From Solenopsis invicta (lineage: Eukaryota; Arthropoda; Insecta; Hymenoptera; Formicidae), in NCBI RefSeq assembly GCF_016802725.1, contig NC_052665.1, forward strand, positions 18,048,501 to 18,112,500: 64,000 nucleotides of DNA, in the 5' to 3' direction. The translations under genes were made by a program, and so were the position numbers. Of this stretch, positions 11,435 to 24,289 are shown piece by piece. Positions within the stretch are counted from its first letter, which is position 1; each line of letters begins with the position of its first letter. A model generated the notes under the pieces. The model had not been told where the DNA came from and ran no database searches. It saw nothing but the letters and a program-made list of their open reading frames with translations.

Positions 11435-14289
11435 TATACACACACGTACATAAAGAATAAACTGAATGGCTTTATCAGTTCATTTTCTAAAATCTGTATT
11501 CAGCGCTGTTGACAAGTGAAATCCCAGAATCAATGAATAGGTGCAGCGTAAAATTGAATCAAGAAAAAAAAGTGCAAAAATTCTGAACACAATTCTTTTT
11601 ATTCACCACGATTCGCAGTTCTGGCAGGACCGCGAATTGACCGCACCAGGAGAAAAACATTCTCTGCCCTGCAAAATTCTTTTGTCGGTTCACCTTTCTC
11701 AAAATGTCCCACCTTTTTGATTGCAACCACGTGTAACAGCCTTCTATCGGGATGAGAAAAAATTTTGTACACGTGGGACCTAAAGCCCTATTCTCTCTTT
11801 TTATGAAATTCTTTCGATATCAAGTTTACGAATTTTATTCGATTGACGAAGCCGTGCTAAAGAATAGAAGAAGTGAATAGAAGAGATTTGTACCGGTAAT
11901 TTATCGTCCTTAAATATAAAACAGTATTTAGAATGCGTAATTCTATATGTGCACAAGTGGAGGTTTTATTGTAGTAAGCGAAACAACGTTTTCCTTCGCA
12001 TGTAATACAACCGATGAAAATTTATCGAAAACAGCTTCCTTAGTTATTAAAGTTACTATATTTTACATTTATTATTATGCTTTTAGTCAGCATTACTTAA
12101 AAATTGTACATTTTTTTAGTAATATTAGTAATATAAACGCAAAATTGTCACCATCACTTTTTGAGAACTATTCATGGCTGCCAGGAATCTTATAAGCGAT
12201 ACTGCTTACGATTCGTGTCAATGGAACATCTTGGCAGGAAATTTCTAGTGGCCAACGGAGGAGGAAGCATTTTTGGATGCATCGGCAAAATTTACGGCCG
12301 ATAGTAAGAGTGGATGCGGATCAAAATAAATGGCAGAAGCGATAGGAGAGATAGAAAGAGGTAGAATACACATATACATACACACATATATAAATACATG
12401 TATATATAAAGTAATCTTATCCTCACTCTTTCTTCTCTCCCACTGTCTGCCGCTATTTAGCTTCAAATAGAAGAGTACATAGCACTAGACAGATAGATAG
12501 AGCAAAGTGGTTTATTTGCTTTCTGGAGCCGTGATGTCTCCTTAGAGCAGGGGGTAATTTACGCGGTAAAGTGCACAAATAAGCGTATCGTTGGAAAAAT
12601 GGGTTAGAAAAGCATATCATAGTCACACAATCACACAAATTTGTTTGCATTAGCTATTTATGGACATAAATGCAAAAGATAAAATTTTCGAGAACGCAGT
12701 TTTATTTAAAAAATGACAAATAAATGTTTTATTAACACTTTCAAATAATATATATCAAAGAAATTTGAAATAGTCATAACTGCATTGACTAAATACAGAA
12801 TGATTTTTTAAAAACTACAGTATAATATTGTAAATACAATTTTAACATTTTATTTCTTATTAATTTCTATTAAGTTCTTATTTGCCGACATTTCTAAATA
12901 TTATGGTCAATATTTATAAAAAATATATTATTATACATAATTATTTATTCAATTTATTATCCATTTATTTCAATATTTATGTAAATAATTCATTCATAAA
13001 TAATATTTTAAAATACATTAATGATGAAATATTTTAATTTTTATTAACGTTGTCGAGCATATAGAATTACTACTAGCTTTATTATTTACAGAAAGTATTA
13101 ATAAAATATTTAATGCATATTCTATGATCATTAATAAATTATTTAATTATACAATTAATTAGAGATATAAAATTTTTAAAATGTCTGCGACGAAGTTGTA
13201 TTGTTTAATTATTGCATCTAGTTATGCGTCTCTTAGGATTCTGCTAATACGGATAGAACTTTTTACATTCATTGCCATCCGTTTTGCTCTTGAGACTTTC
13301 GAGAGCAGAAGAACGCCTACTCTCCAATATCGATATTGACTTTCATGATGCCTCTTGATAAGTCGTCTTCGGAACAGTAGAAGTATGTAATAGAGTGAAG
13401 GAAAAGACTAAGGGATTTACTTTTAGTTTGCACGATTGAATAATAAATTGACGAATACGTAAACATGCTACAAAAAAGTACATAAAATAAATATTCAAAG
13501 ATGTTGATTAGAATTGTAAAAATTAAATTAGTTTGCTTGTTTAATAAAATACCTATTTCCAAATTTTTCTCTTTATTTTTATTTATCAAAATTTATGTAT
13601 AAAAGTTCATTTATTGTTTGTATCACATCCTATGTAGAAAAGTTTAAAATAATTATCGATTATTTAATCATTCTCGCTGTGAAAGCATATTCTGTTATTA
13701 TCATTTTTATTGCTTCCCAGAGTATTCTGTGGGCGTACTGATATTTCATTCAACTGTGTTTTTATACATCAACTTTTTTTAACGAGACAGTGACTAGTAC
13801 CTTGCCTGAAGTAATCGATTCGAATGACATACGCGTGGATGGGCGACATGGCAGGAAATAAAAAGGAACATACATGCGACATAGAGACACGATGCAGTAG
13901 GACGAAGTAGTGGGAAGTGGATTTTTGTCGGTCACATGGTAAACGGGAAAACGGAACGTCGCTCGCAAACGAATATCGCCAATAAACTGCCAATCCAATT
14001 TAGCTACGCAGAAAATACCGCTACCCCGCTTTTACAATCTGCCACCAGCCTCTTCCTTGGTACACTTGCGTTTGAATTTTCGTTCCTCGCCAAAGAAAGC
14101 TCGCCCCAGCTTATTGCTTGAGTCGATTTCTTTGTCGCACTTTTTTAACCCTCCTCCCCCTGCAATCGAATTTACCGCTGTACGATAACGACGAAGTAAA
14201 ATGTAAATATCATCGCGTCCGATTCTTACAAATTCGTTCTCCTCGGAGAATTACGTAAGAATCTCGATAAAACACTTTTTGATGACGAA

Positions 14290-14359
14290 AAAGAGAGGGT
14301 GGGAGAGAGAGAGAGGGTTGGGAGGGAGAGAAAGGGAGAAAGAGAGAAGGAGGTGGGGG
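14290..14359. repeat. Imperfect GA/GGGA purine tract
   Basis: About 70 bp almost entirely purine on the + strand, with mixed GAGA, GGGA and AAAG units. Confidence 0.9.
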
Positions 14360-15391
14360 CATTCTGTCACTTTGAACGAGAGCACAAATATGTTGCCGTA
14401 AGATCCCCCTTTACGAGCCGGATTTGTCTCTTTAACGCGGCTATAAAAAGTGACATTCGCGCGAAGAATTCGGCGTAATATTGCTTGTGATATCTCGACA
14501 TTTCAGTCAGCTAAACTGCCGTAGGAGAAAATCCAGATTACTTGCTCCAGAAACTAACAAGAAAACAAGCGAATCGAAATTTGAAATATTTTCTACCATT
14601 TTGTTTGTTTGAAATTTTAAAGTCAAGTATCTAAATAGGTTTGCTGAGAAATTTATACGTGGCAGCGGGTCTGTTTAATATTCCATAATTTTATGACAGA
14701 CAATAAATATCGATACCATCATGTGCACATCACGTGCCGCATAAACCAGTATAAAACTGAAGATTTATAACTTTGCGTAAAACGGTATAAAAACTTTATG
14801 TCAACAGCCGGAGGTTCTGTATGAATCCCATCGATATTATTTAACACCTACGATATTTTTCAATAGCCCTGTCCGTCAAACCGAAAGCAGATCGATACAC
14901 TTCGAAGCTGGTGCTATAATTTTTTCGCGTGTACATCTCGCAGCGCTAGTAATAAAAAGCGAGTATAAAACATTCTTTTGTAGGTTTTTTCTTGCGACAA
15001 AGATTTGCACTGAAATAAATGTCTCGTGCGAGAGGTTACTGTGATGTAGTTAAGTGAAATTCTAGCCGGTTTCGAATGAACGCCGGGAAACTGTCTCTAC
15101 TGTTTATTGCTTCAGATTTGCTATTGATAAATACAGGATTAAAGAGTAATGAAAATTTACCATTAGCAGTACGTGACATCTCTGTTCTTGAAAGATGAAT
15201 TACAATCATCTTTTGTGTCAAGAGAAAATATGTCAATAAGACGTTACGTTATAAAAAATTTTTGTATTTAAATAACATTTTTATGATTAATAATCTTTTT
15301 AAACAGAGTGTAAATAAATTTTTTCGTAAAAATTTATTTATGTGAAAAATCATTTTTAGTTTTTTTCTATAACTAATTGTTATATCATGTA

Positions 15392-15542
15392 CTGAAAGAG
15401 AAATTGTAAATTAAATTTAACTTGATTAAATTTTTCCAATTTAAGTATTTACGTATTTAAATGAAATATATTACTAAATTCTTTAAATAAAGAAATTTAA
15501 TCAAGTTGAAAAATTTAGTCAAGTTAACAATTATTTTCTCAG
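15392..15542. mobile_element. Small inverted-repeat element (MITE-like), family A copy 2
   Basis: It opens ACTGAAAGAGAAA-like sequence after GTA and closes TTTTCTCAG, then TA. The arms are complementary: AACTTGATTAAATTT blocks near the left end appear inverted near the right end, and a TATTTACGTATTTAAAT-type block matches its inverted partner. It is about 151 bp and shares inner blocks with the element at 944. Non-coding. Confidence 0.65.
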
Positions 15543-18500
15543 TATATGTGTTATATCAAGAAACAATGCGTAAACTTTATTTGATTTTAATTAAACTATA
15601 AGCCCTAAATACAATAAACTATAACAACAAATTGTTGCTGATGCGAAAGTAAAGGGAAAACCAGTATATTAGAAATTCAAGCGTTATATTGAATTATATT
15701 GTAATATAAATTTGTAAGGCGACGTTAACACGATTAAATGAAACATTTTCAGATAGACGAACTTCACAACACGCGTTATATAGAGGGCTTATAGTAGAAT
15801 TACGGGAGGATTAGTATAGATTAAGCTTGCAGTCAGTGGATGTCTGTAGTTTCTATGCTAACCGCGGCCTAAATACATATCTCACTTCTGGCTTCTACGA
15901 TATCCGCCTTGCTCTTATCTCTATCGTCCAACATAGAGTTGAGCGAACAAGAAAACATTGTGGATACTTTATATTATGGATAAACATTTTCCAAATTGTT
16001 TTATTTTTTTTTTATAAATAGTTAAATAAAATACTATGTGTTAAACAAAATATAAAATTAAATTAATTTTATGAAATGTAACTGATTTATGAAACGTTGA
16101 AATTACTTCAAGAAAAGAATTTAATACACATTTTTTAAATAAAAATTTTGCAGCTGTACAAAACTATATAAATACTATGTGAATTTTTAATTAAAAAATA
16201 AAATTTAAATTTTTGCAGTATTGAATTCAGTAATATTTGCAGTGTTGAATTCAATATTTTGAAAATAAATAATTTTATGGGATGCTGATAATAATTCATG
16301 CGTTTTATTGTTATTGTATTAATGGTTTAACTAAAGCTTTTATTTTGAATGATTAGAGAAAGAATACAATAGATGTTGTATGCAGTTTGTTAAAACATTT
16401 TGTATGCAATAACTAATACGAAAAATCTAGTGTAATCAGACTTGGATCGTGAATATTTGTAGATATAGAATATTCTTTTCCCCACATTACATTTTTTCCC
16501 CCGTTTTACATTATATTTAACAATCTGACTTTTTTAATAATTCATATGTATATTGTTATATGCACCACTCTCTTTCCGTAATAGAACTATTTTTTAAATA
16601 AATAAGACAAAAGCAATACAGACAAATATAATCACAATAATACATAAATGTATAACAGCTCTTCATGTTTAGTTTCAACGCATCATAATTTTGAAGTTAT
16701 AAAATAGTCAATATTATGGGTGTACAATGAATGATGCGTAAGGATTTAATACAAAATACGTATATTTCACAGTGAAATAATTTGATACATGGCATAAATA
16801 TAAATTATGCTCGATACATAATTAACGCAATAGTGTAATATAATATATGAACTCATATTGACAACGTACGTGGAATTAAACGTATTGAATATTTCAAAAA
16901 ATTAAACTGAAATTAAAATTAAAAAAATAATAAGTTTAATTTAATTTAATTTTAGTATAATTTTACTTAAAAAGATTCATTTCACGCATTTGATGAAAAC
17001 ATTTCTTTTTTTAATTTTCTTTGGTATAATATTCTGTAGATATATTACATTCGTATAAAATATAAAAAAAAATTTTTTTAATGGAAAAATTAAACTATTT
17101 TTTATTCTTTGTTAAAACAGTTTAAAGACTTTAAATTTTACTGCAAAAGAGATTTCTTTTTTTTTATTTTGAGAGACAAAAATGTTATTTTGTTAAATAA
17201 AAAAATTACGATAATTTATATTTACCGAACGTAATCAGAATTTTAAATGTACTTGCATATCTAGGGAACCAATTGGCTATCAGTCATTTAAATCGTGTCT
17301 TTCTGAAATTGGGGAACAATTTTTACCAGTACGTCTTGCGCTTCGTGCGGAACAAAATGAAGGCAAAGCTCTAATCCGACCGGTTGGAAAATGAAGCGAA
17401 ACAAATAGAAGCACCCGTATACGTGCGATGCACTTTTACGGCATCATCAACGGTGGATGTTTGTAGGACCACCGTATCAGTAGGAATAGTTCTCTGTGCA
17501 CGGAATTTTAAAATATCGTGAATTACATTTGTTTTCCATAGTTCCCCCCCTCCCCCCTAAGTTACAGATAATATAAAAGTGCAATGTTTATCTTAAAAGC
17601 AAGATATATCTCCTGTACTTGTATCATTCATTATTAAGTTAACAATTATTTATGTTCCAGTTGCAAATTACATAAAATATTAAATGTGCAATAATAATAT
17701 AATAATAATAGTAATAATTAATTGCTTAAATGACAGTTATAGCAGATGTACAGTGATTTCAAAATGCATACTGTTCTTTTGTGACAAATAATGAGAATAG
17801 CGAAACGATGTATTGTGAGAATGTTTAATGAAATTGATTAAAGTAATATATCGAACATTAATAGTAATAATTTTCTGAGATATTTAATCATATCGTAAAT
17901 AGTTATAACTTATTAAAAAACAATCTATTTTTTGCGATTAAATCTGACAATAGAAATAATTTGCGATTCACATCTCGTTTCAATGAAGAGAATTACTGAA
18001 ATTCCTCAACAAATCCCTCTCTGGAAGTTATATGAAAAACAACAAATTCGACTGGTCATTACAAGTTTTACGCGTACTTCAGCTAATTAAATTCTCCCAT
18101 TGTCTTTTACTACAAGAAAGAGCTACATTTCGTAATTTGCCGATTGATTGCACTATCACCTAAGAAACGAAAAAATGATTCATGACAATAAACTATGTTA
18201 TAGAATGGCAAGTTGCCTATTAAAGCAATTGCAAGTTTAAAAGTATCAGAAGTTTATCGAAAAAAGATGTTATTTAAAAATAATATTAAATTGATTACAC
18301 GTTTTTCTTAATTAACGTTATACTTTTCACATATTTTTTAATTAGAATATTGTACTCACATATTTTGTTATTAAAATAAAACGAGTTTTTATATAGGTTT
18401 CGAAGTAATTCTTGTGATCTTGCATATCGAAAATGTTTCAAATATTTACAATTTATTAACATTTGTTTTAAATATGATTACATCTAAATATGATGATAAT

Positions 18501-19620
18501 ATAATTTACTTTCCTTCAATTGCAAATCCTATTTATATCAAAACAGATGTAATATATAGAAGGATAATAGAGAGATGACAAGTCTAGCGAGCATTTGCCC
18601 TCAGCAAAATAAAAGGGAAAAAGAAAGAGGGAATAGAAAGGAGGGTTTTGACTAAAACGCCTTTTCAGTTTCTCATACTTTTTCTTTTACCTCTCTAACA
18701 GTTCTCTTTTCTCTTTCTCTCTCTTTAGTATTTTTCTATATTATATCTATCTTCTAGCTATATCATTATAATTATTCTATAAAGGCATTAATATATCAGA
18801 TATTAAAAAATTCTTTTATTACATTAAAATACATGACTAATTTTATAATATATTTATATTATTAAATGAATAATTCAGAGCTTAATACTAAATATATTCG
18901 GATTTAAGAATTAGCTTTATAATATTATAACTTTTTAAATTTTTATATAAGCATTAAGATTATAATATGCTATCTGTTTTATTTTGGTACTTTTATCTGA
19001 TATATCGAAAGGAAGTATGTGACTTTCTAGACATTTCGCATATGTCCTCTCAGCATGGTAATGGTGTTAGTCGTGTATCTATGGAATCGGTGCAAACGGG
19101 GCCACATTTATGAATCATAAATCACATCGTTCCAGATATAAACCCATAAAACGTAAACAGATATCGCGATACGCAATTTTTTGGACGCGGTGCATCCGAG
19201 TTTTATTCCCTTCCGTTAAAAAAAATCTGCGAACAAGGGAAAGCTTAATGGATAATTTTTCATCTCCAATAAAATGAAAAAAAAAAAAACGAATGTTTAA
19301 GTACAAATAAAAATTTTATACGGCTGCATTATATAATCTGATGTCCGTAAGATGTATTATTAATTATTATATTATTGCTGTGTTTAGAAGTTAAAAAGAT
19401 TATTTGAAACATTATTAAAGCTAATGACAGGATTACTATTATTCTTTTATTGATCGCATTGTCGCATGTATTTATTATGATAAAAACGTAATATTTCTAA
19501 AAGCCGAATTTATGTTAAAAATGTTGATCGTCTGCAGTATTCTCAAGGCAATTTGTATAAGTGTATATAAGATTTTATGAAATGAGAGTTTATACGTTTA
19601 CTCTTCATTTAATACTAAAT
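15543..19620. other. AT-rich noncoding DNA
   Basis: I see no exon. It contains a 24-bp imperfect tandem repeat at 16214, an AAT-rich tract near 17690-17720, and a C-rich run (CCCCCCCTCCCCCC) near 17545. A CT-rich tract lies near 18700. A moderately GC-richer patch at 17270-17500 has no recognisable coding sequence. Confidence 0.5.
16214..16260. repeat. Imperfect tandem repeat of about 24 bp
   Basis: TGCAGTATTGAATTCAGTAA is followed directly by a second diverged copy that keeps GCAGTGTTGAATTCA and an AATATTT tail. Confidence 0.85.
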
Positions 19621-19629
19621 GTGGTGTTT

Positions 19630-20190
19630 AAGATTTTTAGCTCACGATGACACTGAATGAGATTAGTGTAATAAGATTTAATATCGGATGGGTACATTTA
19701 GCGTTAAGTGCGAGATGCCCTAATGGATCTAGGGATACCATGAGATTACACGCACATAAATCCGCGCATGCATAGTTAGAGCTATCGATGATAACTCGAC
19801 CATAATTAACGCGCGAAATATCGTAAAAGCGATCGCGCGAGAAATAGAATTATTTCGTTATGAGCGACTGAATGGATTAATAAACGCGCGAGTGCGGTGG
19901 GGAAAAATGTCGGGCGTTAAATTGTTAGTCTGTTAAATTAAATCGTCCACGTGCTACAACAGAACGTTATAAATTCTATTCCAGTGGTGTGGGGACGTGT
20001 GCGTCGACCGTAATTAAAATTCATCAACGGCATGCCGCCCGTCACGCACGACATTTTCTATTTTAATTCAGGTGTCATTATTAATCGTGCACTGCGCGTA
20101 TTGTTTGACACAATTGCAAAATATTGAAATAATTAGTCGTTCGTTAACGCTTAAATCGGCGGTAAGCTTTCCACTGATTGAGCAAATGCG
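19630..20190. other. CpG-rich island with homeodomain-like and E-box motifs
   Basis: It is rich in CGCG and in TAATTA/ATTA-type motifs, and has a CACGTG at about 19949. Frames are closed by frequent stops, so it looks noncoding. Composition and motifs fit intronic regulatory DNA, but this is inference only. Confidence 0.4.
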
Positions 20191-21099
20191 CGTAATAGAT
20201 ATTCTATGTTATAAAAAAGCATTTTTCTAATATTTAACAGTGTTTTGAATTATATCTTCAAAAAATGTTTTGCTATAATTGTTTATTCTGATTGTTTTAA
20301 AACTATAACTTATATTTATTAACGCAGATATTGTATTTGTATTTGTTAATGTTGTAATTAATATATTATTTAAATGTAAAATGATCTTAAAAATCTAAAG
20401 TTGCATAATATTTATATACACACACACACACACACACACACAATTTACGTATATCTTTATATATTTTTTTGCAATACTGTAGCTAGCGAACTGGCGATCA
20501 AAAAGTTGCAATACTCTAGCTGAAAACTAACGAAATATTAACGACTGCTTTATAATGCACAGTTGATAGTTTACGCACAATGCTAGCACTTATCTCAAAA
20601 GGCTGAAAGCTTTCGACGTTTTTCTATCGAGTGAATTCCATCTGCGAACGAAAGAGATTACCTGTAAAAATGTGTCCGCTGAATGGCCTGAAAAAAGCCT
20701 TTGCGAGATAGACATGCGCGTACGTTCAACAATAACGACATAAATTCTGAATGGGCTGAAACACACAAACTCTAAGAGAAAGAAAATAATTTTTATCATC
20801 TGAATGATTTGTTAAAATACATTTAAATATATGCGTATTTAATATATATTAATAATTTCCTCTCATAACTGTAAGTTTTCTAATTTTATTTTGTTATTTT
20901 GTTTTTATTAAACATGTTCATAAAAATATGTTATTTGATAACATACTTCTGATATATTTTATAATAAGCTAACTACATCATAAATAAAGGAAAAAGAGGT
21001 CTCACATTTTATAGTGGAAAATGTTATCATATTTATATCTTTTTTAAAATTTATTTAAAAAATTATTTTTTTTCTCTGGATTTTTAATACATACAAAAT
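20191..21099. other. AT-rich noncoding DNA
   Basis: I see no gene. It includes a CA microsatellite at 20418 and a 69-residue minus-strand frame at 20590-20799 with no recognisable domain. Confidence 0.6.
20418..20443. repeat. (CA)13 microsatellite
   Basis: Perfect 26-bp alternating A/C run. Confidence 0.95.
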
Positions 21100-21357
21100 A
21101 AGGCAATATAAGGTCGGTTCTAATCCAAATGTGGGCGAGAGGATAGAGAGGAAAGGGGATTCCGTAGTGCGAGAGGCGGTTCCATAAGCAAGAGAAGAGC
21201 CCGTGTTTTGTGGTACGATCGCTGTCGCTGCTGTATTACAATCGGATATCAATTGAACATTAATTGTATTGCTTTTCGCATCAATCGGGCATCGAGTTCT
21301 CTCCCTTCTCTTTCTCTTGCCTACATTTGGATTAAAACTGGTCTTACTTGTTACTAT
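21100..21357. mobile_element. Inverted-repeat DNA element (MITE-like), about 240-260 bp
   Basis: The left arm (about 21110-21160) has TCTAATCCAAATGTGGGCGA and then a GAGAGGA/GAGAGGAAAGG tract. The right arm (about 21300-21345), reverse-complemented, has TTTTAATCCAAATGTAGGCA followed by AGAGAAAGAGAAGGG. The arms match over about 50 bp in opposite orientation. A 102-residue minus-strand frame spans it but is probably fortuitous. Outer ends are approximate. Confidence 0.75.
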
Positions 21358-22700
21358 ATGCATATATAATATACATAGCTAAGAGTTCTCTAATTAATAA
21401 AGTACTAATCAATAAATCAGAAGATTATTGATTTTTGTAATTTCATAAGTAAAAAAATAAAATAATCCAAAGTATTATGATGAAGTAAATTATCACGAAT
21501 TATGAAAGTTTTCGTGCTGAAGTCAGTGAACACCAATACAGGTCAAACATGTATGAAATTTGAGATTGGCAATTGAGGCATTAGTTTCCGGCGAACAAAC
21601 TTATCCTTTCGACAGAGCATCGTGACCATTGTTCACGCGCGAGGTATTTGCGAGAAGCTCCTATATCCAAATATTGTCCATTATTCCAACAACTGTCTAA
21701 GTAATTCGTGAGAGTTGCCTTGCAACGGATTCAATGTTCAAAGGGCAAAAATCATTCTACTATAAAACACAACACCAAATAACTATATGAAAAACGAGTT
21801 CTCTGCTTTCTAATTCGAAATGCAGAGTTGTTAAAAAATATTTTTTTAATGATTTTGCAAGATGCAATTTGTTAATCTCTATTAGAGCCAATTATGTCAA
21901 ACATTATTTAAAGTTAAGAACGATTAAATACAATTTTTTTTGAAAACGGTTGAACATTCTCGCAATTCACTTTTTATGTCACTGGTAAAAAATTAACATG
22001 GAAGTTTACTGTACACAAAATGACATCGTATATGCATACATACTACAAGATACGTTATTGAATATCTATTTAAACGTTATAATGTCGACTGGGGACACCA
22101 TGACTTATATTGAAAGTTTGTAGGCTTTGTCTTCGCGATTTCCAGGCCTCGTTTTTCATTTCGCCGCGTTGCTAGCGAACATCCATCATATGGACGCGTA
22201 ATCGTCACCGCGGACTTGCGACAAGCAAAATCGATACCTGTCAATCCCCAATGAGCGGCGATCAGGCCATTTCAGCGACCTCATAAATAATGAAGCGCAT
22301 GCAGATGCCGCTATCGCGGTAAACTGTGTGTGTTGTGTGGCGAATTTGCCGGTTTTACGCGAACATGCTGACGATGTGCGACGACTTCTATACCCCATAG
22401 ACTTTCATTTTCCTAATCGATTAAAATATCGTGCGATTATCTTGTGTAATTTATTTAGGATTGTATAAAAACATAGTTTACTATAACTAATATTACTATA
22501 ATAAATAATATTTATCTATTATTATCGTTCCGTACAGAGTTCGATACTATAATATTCAGTAACAAAGGATTTAATTATTCTGTATAGAAATCTATAGCTG
22601 TTTTTTTTTGTATCGAACAACCATATAAAAGTTATAAAAGTTATATTTAAAAATGTGCTAATTTAGAAAAAAATATGTGATATAAATGTATGCGGTAGTC
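21358..22700. other. Noncoding DNA with a small GC-richer patch
   Basis: I see no recognisable exon. The patch at 22080-22400 is CpG-richer and has a 70-residue minus-strand frame without a recognisable domain. Confidence 0.5.
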
Positions 22701-22864
22701 GTTAGGTACTCTAAAAGATTTTAAAGGGTGATCTCTCACACTAATTTAAGACGAAAACTTGATATAACCATATGTCTAAAACGACTTAATTTCAAAGATA
22801 CAGAGTATCAAATTTGAGAAAAAAAATCAAAACTTACTCCTTAAAATTTTTTAGAATATTTAAC
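22701..22864. mobile_element. Candidate decayed inverted-repeat element
   Basis: The first 31 bases (GTTA..TA.TCTAAAA.ATTTTAA pattern) match the reverse complement of the last 31 at about 23 positions. The differences are all transitions as I align them, as expected for old copies. It is 164 bp and non-coding. No clear target-site duplication. Confidence 0.5.
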
Positions 22865-23928
22865 AACTATCCTGTATTATTATACATTTATAACATTTAT
22901 TGAAGCAGAAATATTGCAAATATAAAATGTGTTTATTTATAAATAATATTTTTTTAATGAAAAGTTATATTTTACATTACCAATAAGGCAATGCTAATAA
23001 TTTATTATATTAATATTATGAAAAAAATAATATACATATCCAAGAATATACATAAAATTTATCTCACTAATATTTAGATTTGTGAAAGAAAAATAAGAGA
23101 CATGGAAAAAAAAAGAAAGGTAAAAAGAAGGGAAAGGTAAAAAGAAGGGAAAGGGGTGCAGAAATTGATTAAAATAGTATTAATTCTATAAATACATTAA
23201 TACGCAAATTTTAAATATGCAGTTTGCATATGCACAGTATATTCGCGTGGAGGGTAAATTCAGCCACCGAGCAAATTTATTTGCTGTCATATGTTTGCAT
23301 TAGAGTACGCGAAACAACCGCTCTTGGCGCAAATACGATGTGGATTGTACTGTACTAATACCTAACAGGCATTACTAATAACAATCCTATAGTAAACGTA
23401 TTAGCCGATATCGTATGACAACTAACGGATGACAGTGTTATGTAATGATGATTTGCCATAATGCAAACATTACTCAAATTAGATCATAATAAATATCTCA
23501 TTCCTGTCAGTAGGATTACAATATGCAATGCTGCGTCTTTGTAGATGTATTTCGACTTCCATAATAATCGTGATAATTATCAATATGTATATTATCTCAT
23601 TAAACGCTACGGAATAAAGTCTAATTAAATATATTATATAATAATTACATTCGTCATAATTACATTTTGTCACAATAGAAACTTTTAAATAAAATTATTT
23701 GTTAAGAATTATTTAGTAAAATTAAATTAGTAAAGAATCATCATTAAAGAGTAAGAATCCATTATATTTGACTTAAAAAAAGAATAAATGTTAACGTTAT
23801 AAAATGTTTAATTATATTAAATTTTATAAATTACAACATTTTATAAACAATACATAAATTTTTCTTTTTGCTTTTCTTTTTGCATATATATAGTACATAT
23901 ATCATAGGTATACCTATGTGTGTATATA
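22865..23928. other. AT-rich noncoding DNA
   Basis: I see no gene. At about 23115-23156 an 18-bp purine unit (AAAGGTAAAAAGAAGGG) is repeated in tandem. Confidence 0.6.
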
Positions 23929-24065
23929 TTAAGTTGGAACAGAAGTTCGCCGCGCATAAGTTAAATGATTTATGTGCCAATATTTATAAACATTGTCTTT
24001 GAATTTTACTTAAACAGCACACTACTTTACAATAATTTAAATAACGAATTTTTGTTCTAATCCAA
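23929..24065. mobile_element. Short mariner-like MITE (137 bp)
   Basis: The left end reads TTAAGTTGGAACAGAAGTTCG. The right end, reverse-complemented, reads TTGGATTAGAACAAAAATTCG. TA dinucleotides flank both sides (23927-23928 and 24066-24067). A TTRGGTTGG...AAGTTCG pattern is typical of mariner terminal repeats, which insert at TA. There is no room for a transposase, so it would be non-autonomous. Confidence 0.7.
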
Positions 24066-24289
24066 TATATATACAATAAATCCAGTCCGTATTATTTGTC
24101 CTACGCACGCACACATACGCGATAAATGTAATCATAATACATAGTATATAATTGATTTGACTGTTTTTAGCAGAAAGTAGAGTACTTTTATATTATATGT
24201 ATATTTTGACATACATAGAGTTCACACGGTTTAAACGTAGAAGTGTTTTGACCCGTACTTAAACACTATTGGAAACGTCAATGCAGTAT

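Larger units (their letters stand above)
9251..15390. other. Mostly AT-rich noncoding DNA
   Basis: I see no exon. Moderately GC-richer patches lie at about 9720-9960, 10380-10780, 11600-11780 and 13900-14520. Notable repeats are a 19-bp direct repeat at 11052 and 11084, (CA)n at 11401 and a purine tract at 14290. Short frames at 9261-9479, 11947-12195, 12245-12650, 13317-13589 and 13762-14121 are unsupported. Confidence 0.5.

Noticed and set aside
21055..21363. 102-residue minus-strand frame
   Set aside because: It spans the inverted-repeat element and has no transposase-like or other recognisable motif.
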